From Bacteroidetes bacterium 2013_40CM_41_45 (GTDB lineage: Bacteria > Bacteroidota > Bacteroidia > AKYH767-A > 2013-40CM-41-45): 64,000 nt of DNA. The stretch is from contig NGFH01000011.1 of assembly GCA_002215675.1 (NCBI GenBank), positions 62,001 to 126,000 of the forward strand, read 5' to 3'. Positions 60,901-64,000 of this stretch are shown here, one piece after another (position 1 is the first letter of the stretch; every line of letters starts with the position of its first letter). The position numbers were made by a program, and so were the translations under genes. Under the pieces are notes generated by a model, which ran no database searches, was not told where the DNA came from, and saw nothing but the letters and a program-made list of their open reading frames with translations.

Positions 60901-61179
60901 TTTAAATTGCCCAACGTATTCACGCCGGGTAATGGAGATAATTATAATAACACCTTCCACGCGCTTACCTATGGAAATTATCATCAGTTCAATATAAAAA
61001 TATTCAACCGCTGGGGCGAACTGGTATTTGAGTCATCAGACCAGTATTTCCAATGGGATGGAACCAACCTGGACGGAAAAGAATGTACAGCCGGTGTTTA
61101 TTATTATGTGGGAAACATTGTGCACCCTCAAGACACACGTGCACTCCATGGATTTGTAACACTGTTACGGGGTAAATAA
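57922..61179 (+). CDS. Large secreted protein with type B T9SS (gliding-motility-type) C-terminal domain
   Basis: A 1085-residue protein with a signal peptide (LLLAIIFLRLPASGQ). Residues ~25-225 look like a jelly-roll lectin/MAM-like module (FFEDFNGATTHVDSG to FGIDDIEIVG). Several Ig-like or PKD-like modules follow, rich in Cys, Pro and Thr (for instance GKVEHYICPFNANNYYRWVL; ANAGIDTSICTGSQI). The last ~95 residues are a type B sorting domain: LPNVFTPGNGDNYNNTF, IKIFNRWGELVFES, YFQWDGTNLDGKECTAGVYY, ending GFVTLLRGK. It is a T9SS cargo, presumably an adhesin or surface-layer-like protein. No enzymatic domain was seen. Confidence 0.88.
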   Translation: MREKNYSAILKIVLLLAIIFLRLPASGQLIQLFFEDFNGATTHVDSGLNVSGGPGGAYGPNRWIINNSYDGLGVYPNTPREDSTYGGTIYGAPYSKYLHIYDSAYGASQGVTNCSYDATVASNNFATFDTICTLGITDVHFAFFYTCMGSPGAYGELYYKADAGPWTQTGLPKYDNKTKWKYEDFHDAGFDNHAALVFGFRWVNNSGSPPSTTAFGIDDIEIVGMKDTTLTLTITSVPDTVCLGEAFFIGWQLSAPICYSRIIIERSNDTGDFSTPTALPYNYFIPPNQSMGFFYIPASVSAGMFPGSCYKFRLYRIVPLPTFYSNESPCIVLRFCPNTITTCPNGPPVVTIDPNDSNVVCAGSVIDVPFYSTGIFQANSYQLQLSDSSGSFANPITLGSSSDDCTYDPLNLNPFCSPPPGSVGGRIPDTTLAGCSYYIRVIGTGPVPGPSPTLGSVWGPFCIKHCDIITNNEQDITFPCLFPSDTVICINVPINVNFYDSTAVYQPGNQFQVQLISRGPFPPPFTLVGTPTWYLGSITAVGDTILKICLGPLDSMLAHGIYPGSYYMRIVATNSSVPGNSSGSIVRFTIGAPYNNPHVLVAVNSLTNQPIPPACLGDQVTITVFPPMPYPSTVKWYLSSNTPLADPPWNQNVLYLNLNAPGTVTVRVRENSFGCLGDFCPPLVINVLGPPNVNIGGSINTCVGKVEHYICPFNANNYYRWVLNTGGAFVDTSNNTSDIVFSTPGTYTISVIVRNACFIDTGYKTITVRPYPVANAGIDTSICTGSQIILVTSPIDTAWTYRWTLLNNTVLGTNDSLTVSPLSTTQYVVQVTNSTCSLKDTITVTVDQPPQTSFTDSICVDGTSLVLDPGINPATYDWYDNSTTQQHTVTDTGTYAVNIQVLGEVCYRMYSYAVGYAYPDSSDLNSVICAGNPFVLDATEPGATYQWSTGETSAQITINSIGTYSVIITSSARRCSITKTYVVTDDPELCPRDFKLPNVFTPGNGDNYNNTFHALTYGNYHQFNIKIFNRWGELVFESSDQYFQWDGTNLDGKECTAGVYYYVGNIVHPQDTRALHGFVTLLRGK

Positions 61180-62445
61180 TCAGGTAAAATTTATTTCAAA
61201 TCCTGCCGAGCGCAAGTCATTCCAGAATCCGGGATATGATTTGCTCACCACGGCAGGATTTTTTATTTCCACTCTTCCAAACGGAATTGCCAGCATGGCA
61301 AATGCCATAGCCAATCGGTGGTCATTGTATGTCTCGAACAACCACAGCATTTCCCCCTCTCCACTTGGAGAAGGGGTGAGGGGGTGAGGCGTTGCTCGAT
61401 ATTCATCATCACTCACCTTAATAATTTTAGCTCCGCATTTTTCCAACTCCGTTTTCAGCGATTCAGCACGGCTGCTTTCTTTTATGGATAGATTTTTTAC
61501 TCCCGAAATGTTTGCTTCAGTGCCCAGTGCAGAGCATAGTACAAAAAATGCAGGTGCTAAATCGGGATGTTGGCTAAAATTGAATGAGTATTTTTTTTCT
61601 GTTGATTTTTTATGATGATTAATTATTGCACCGTTATTTGTAAAATGAGTTTCAACGTTAAAGTGTTTCATCCAATCAGCAATTATTGAATCGCCCTGGA
61701 TGCTTTCGGCTGACAAATCAGGCAGAAAAATTTCTGCATCATTGCTCAGCGTAGCCATAGCATACCAGAATGCAGCTGCAGACCAATCGGGCTCCACAAA
61801 ATATTTTTTCGGAATATATTCCTGCTGCGGAATTTCAAGCGTATTATCTTTTTCCAAAATTTTTATCCCGAAATGTTTCATCAGCTTCAATGTCATTTCA
61901 ATGTAAGATTTTGAAGTTACATCTCCGGTTAATTTCATTTTTAGTCCGCCTTCAACATAAGGAGCAATCAGCAGTAATGCAGAAACAAACTGGCTGCTTT
62001 GCGATGAATCAACTTCCAGCGCTCTGCCGGTCAACTTCTTTCCGACAATTGCAAGAGGAGGAAAATTTTCCCTTCCCAGGTATTTTATTTCTGCTCCAAG
62101 TTTCCGGAGCGCATCAACCAATTCTCCTATAGGACGCTGCTTCATCCTTTCCGAGCCCGTGAGAATCCAGTCCCCCTCTTTTTGTACAAGGTATGCGGTG
62201 AGAAAACGAAAGCAGGTTCCCGCATTTTCCGCATCAAGAATTTTTTCATTTGAAGAAAGAAGTTGCTGCAACAGCTTTGTGTCGTCCGCATCTGAAATAT
62301 TCTTTAAAGGGAATTTCTTTCTGCTTAAAGCTTCCATTATCAGTAAGCGGTTGCTGATACTTTTTGAGGCAGGAAGATGAACAGTTGCCTTCAGCGGTTT
62401 CCTGTTCCACGCAATAGAGCAAATATTTTTTTTATCCGTCTCCAT
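61180..62445 (-). CDS. aroA: 3-phosphoshikimate 1-carboxyvinyltransferase (EPSP synthase)
   Basis: A 421-residue protein with the family motifs PASKSISNRLLIMEAL, DAENAGTCFRFLTAYL, DSSQSSQFVSALLL, DVTSKSYIEMTL, EPDWSAAAFW and ETYNDHRLAMAFAML. It condenses shikimate-3-phosphate with PEP. An odd 13-residue insertion, PHPLTPSPSGEGE, lies just before the ETYNDHR motif. It is encoded by a palindromic repeat (61353-61390) that also occurs between genes. The surrounding frame is preserved and all catalytic motifs are intact, so the enzyme is probably functional. It is the last gene of the aro operon. Confidence 0.95.
   Translation of the reverse strand: METDKKNICSIAWNRKPLKATVHLPASKSISNRLLIMEALSRKKFPLKNISDADDTKLLQQLLSSNEKILDAENAGTCFRFLTAYLVQKEGDWILTGSERMKQRPIGELVDALRKLGAEIKYLGRENFPPLAIVGKKLTGRALEVDSSQSSQFVSALLLIAPYVEGGLKMKLTGDVTSKSYIEMTLKLMKHFGIKILEKDNTLEIPQQEYIPKKYFVEPDWSAAAFWYAMATLSNDAEIFLPDLSAESIQGDSIIADWMKHFNVETHFTNNGAIINHHKKSTEKKYSFNFSQHPDLAPAFFVLCSALGTEANISGVKNLSIKESSRAESLKTELEKCGAKIIKVSDDEYRATPHPLTPSPSGEGEMLWLFETYNDHRLAMAFAMLAIPFGRVEIKNPAVVSKSYPGFWNDLRSAGFEINFT
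61353..61390 (-). repeat. CCTCACCCC-type palindromic repeat inserted in frame in aroA
   Basis: Read on the minus strand: cctcaccccctcaccccttc, then tccaagtggagaggggga. It forms a small hairpin (ctcc..ggag) and encodes PHPLTPSPSGEGE-like residues. The related copy at 30846-30963 is intergenic and carries the same gaggggttaggggtgaggt block. Confidence 0.8.
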
Positions 62446-62474
62446 CTGTTCTTTCCGCGTTATCCTTGTTCTAT

Positions 62475-63554
62475 TTATTTTAAAAGATAGCTGCGTGCAA
62501 CCCCGATAGCCGAGCGGATATTTTCTTCCGTTACCTTTTCAGTAATTACAGGCTCACCGATTTTTTTAAGTAAGATGAAGCGTATGGGTTTTCCCGATTT
62601 TTTCTTGTCGAACCGGATGTGTGAGATAATTTCATCATCCGCAAAATCTATCCTCAACCATGGAAACCACGCTTTGATAAACAAAGAAATTTCTTCAGAC
62701 AATTCTTTCGGAAAATTCTCAAGCTCTGTGCAGAGATATAATGCGCAAATCATTCCTGCAGCCACCGCCTCGCCATGACGCAACGAGTCTTCATGGTGAA
62801 TAAGCGAACAGGTTTCAATGGCATGGCCAATCGTATGTCCGAAATTAAAAATCGCCCGCCTGCCTTTTTCATACGGGTCATCGGCAACAATTCCTGCCTT
62901 GAACAGAAGAGTCTCGCTGATAATCTCTTCCTTTATTTTTTTTGTACCCGGTTCAACTTGTTTTACCATGTTCCATAATCTATCACCACACAAAAGCGCT
63001 TGTTTAATAATCTCTGCAAATCCGGCATTGATTTCCCGTTGCGGAAGAGGATCAAGAAATTTTGGGTATGAAACTACTGCTTGCGGAAAGGAGAATGCTC
63101 CTACGCGATTCTTCATTCCATCCAGATCAATCCCTGTTTTTCCTCCGATAGATGCATCAGCCATAGAGAGAAGTGTGGTAGGAATATGTATGAAATCAAC
63201 TCCCCTCAGGTAAACAGAAGCTGAAAATCCACCCGTGTCACACAAGACGCCACCGCCAAGATTTAACAATAAAGAATTCCGCATGGCACCGTTTGTGTTC
63301 AGCTGTTTCCAGATGTCAATACATGAAACAAGATTTTTATTCTTCTCTCCGGATTTCATTGACAATACTATTGCGCTTTTCAGCTCAGGAATATTTTTCA
63401 ATAAAACCGGAAGGCAGTGAACAGAAGTATTTTCATCGGTCAGAATAAATTTCTGAACGCCGCGATACTTTTCTGAAAGAAATTTTTCAAGATGGCTTAG
63501 CGCATCATCGCCAAAAAAAATCTGGCGGTGAAGTTTATCGGGAAAAACAGGCAT
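62475..63554 (-). CDS. aroB: 3-dehydroquinate synthase
   Basis: A 359-residue protein with NAD- and metal-binding motifs of AroB: LLNLGGGVLCDTGGFSASVY, DFIHIPTTLLSMADASIGGK, ligands Glu in FAEIIKQALL and His in FNFGHTIGHAIE and RHGEAVAAGM. It converts DAHP to 3-dehydroquinate. It lies 29 bp upstream of aroA and 21 bp downstream of the DAHP synthase/chorismate mutase gene. It is 15-20 residues shorter than many AroB proteins at the N-terminus, as usual in Bacteroidota. Confidence 0.95.
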   Translation of the reverse strand: MPVFPDKLHRQIFFGDDALSHLEKFLSEKYRGVQKFILTDENTSVHCLPVLLKNIPELKSAIVLSMKSGEKNKNLVSCIDIWKQLNTNGAMRNSLLLNLGGGVLCDTGGFSASVYLRGVDFIHIPTTLLSMADASIGGKTGIDLDGMKNRVGAFSFPQAVVSYPKFLDPLPQREINAGFAEIIKQALLCGDRLWNMVKQVEPGTKKIKEEIISETLLFKAGIVADDPYEKGRRAIFNFGHTIGHAIETCSLIHHEDSLRHGEAVAAGMICALYLCTELENFPKELSEEISLFIKAWFPWLRIDFADDEIISHIRFDKKKSGKPIRFILLKKIGEPVITEKVTEENIRSAIGVARSYLLK

Positions 63555-63575
63555 GGAAAAAAATCAGAAATAAAC

Positions 63576-64000
63576 CTATACCTCGTTGCCGACATCGCTT
63601 TTATTCATCACCTGTGTCTGGTGGTAAATAGATTCGCTGTGAATTAATTCATACATCTTAGCCACAAATTCAGAAGTAAGTTCCTGCTCTACACCAAGCT
63701 TTGTCCGTGTGCGGAGAATTTCTTCCCAGCGTTTCACTTGCAGGATGGTCATGTTGTGTTCCTTTTTATACTGACCTATTTCACGCGCTACATTCATGCG
63801 TTGTGCCATCATGCTCAGGATTTCTGCGTCTATCCGGTCAATCTGGTGACGAAGTTTTTCGAGCAACGAATTAAATACAACATCATCCACGGTTATATTT
63901 CTCAATACAAGTCCCGCTAATAACTTTCCTACTTCCTCGGGAGTAAGTTGCTGCTCTTTGTCGCTCCAGGCCTGCGATGGATTCACATGCGATTCAATCA
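63576..64000 (-). CDS. Bifunctional DAHP synthase (type Ib)/chorismate mutase, 3' part only
   Basis: The frame is open to the window edge. The first visible residues (IESHVNPSQAWSDKEQQLTPE) match the end of KDO8P-synthase-like DAHP synthases, where MIESHxxPxxALSDxxQQ is a hallmark. The last ~90 residues form an AroQ-type chorismate mutase (LEKLRHQIDRIDAEILSMMA with Arg and Lys residues of the active site; REIGQYKKEHNMTI; RWEEILRTR). A GTG at 63986 could make it look like a separate 136-residue chorismate mutase, but the DAHP synthase tail upstream shows it is fused. It initiates the shikimate pathway and diverts chorismate to prephenate. It heads aroB and aroA. Confidence 0.9.
   Translation of the reverse strand, partial: IESHVNPSQAWSDKEQQLTPEEVGKLLAGLVLRNITVDDVVFNSLLEKLRHQIDRIDAEILSMMAQRMNVAREIGQYKKEHNMTILQVKRWEEILRTRTKLGVEQELTSEFVAKMYELIHSESIYHQTQVMNKSDVGNEV

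Noticed and set aside
63576..63986. Standalone chorismate mutase starting at GTG 63986
   Set aside because: The frame continues upstream with the typical end of a DAHP synthase (IESH..P..AWSD), so it is the C-terminal part of a fusion.

Overview
The window comes from a Bacteroidota chromosome (Chitinophagales/Sphingobacteriales-like; the genus cannot be fixed from sequence alone). The evidence is phylum-typical: type IX secretion C-terminal sorting domains of both A and B type, promoters of the TTTG-N17-23-TAnnTTTG kind, a near absence of Shine-Dalgarno sites, the gene order DUF4271-hemD-rnpA-yidD-S41 peptidase, DUF4292 and DUF5777 proteins, and hpt-adk-obgE.

Region 1 (1-10.1 kb) is the most unusual part. 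It holds the 3' part of a very large RHS/YD-repeat protein with a C-terminal toxin tip and a small membrane protein behind it. Three orphan copies of the end of the RHS core follow. Two carry their own C-terminal domain and predicted immunity gene: one tip has a parvovirus-type phospholipase A2 signature, the other is a diverged paralogue of the first tip. The third copy is an empty stub. A scar of a further core, three copies of a sharply bounded ~140 bp repeat carrying terminator hairpins, and an IS1-family transposase complete the array. Stretches of 230 and 191 nt are perfectly identical between core copies, which implies recent recombination. I read this as an array of displaced, possibly silent, RHS toxin-immunity cassettes.

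Region 2 (10.1-14.7 kb) has two secreted T9SS cargo proteins (a BNR/Asp-box protein and a GH30-like glycosidase) and a decayed beta-helix fragment. Region 3 (14.8-19.4 kb) looks like a small integrative element: a Zn-finger/coiled-coil/TM protein, a MerR-like regulator, a 55-aa ORF and a large serine recombinase whose 3' end runs into a tRNA-Asn gene. Beside it lies a tRNA-like gene with an abnormal T-arm and anticodon loop.

Region 4 (19.5-64 kb) is mostly core chromosome. It contains a PfkB kinase; a lipoprotein/YceI/DUF5777 operon; hemD-rnpA-yidD; a Ctp protease; O-antigen-ligase-like and glycosyltransferase genes; meaB and, about 9 kb away, a B12-binding mutase subunit; an envelope cluster (EnvC-like, DUF4292, TPR lipoprotein, nucleotidyltransferase, dut, flippase, acylphosphatase); a small caspase/CHAT-like protein; a cutC-GH2-GH92 mannoside operon; yebC; a purine/GTPase/phosphatase operon (hpt-adk-obgE-hydrolase-PAP2-PafA-like); purE; outer-membrane and T9SS proteins; and an aro operon (DAHP synthase/chorismate mutase-aroB-aroA).

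A second theme is short proliferating repeats. They lie between genes and also occur in frame inside genes, most clearly in aroA and in the GH92 mannosidase.
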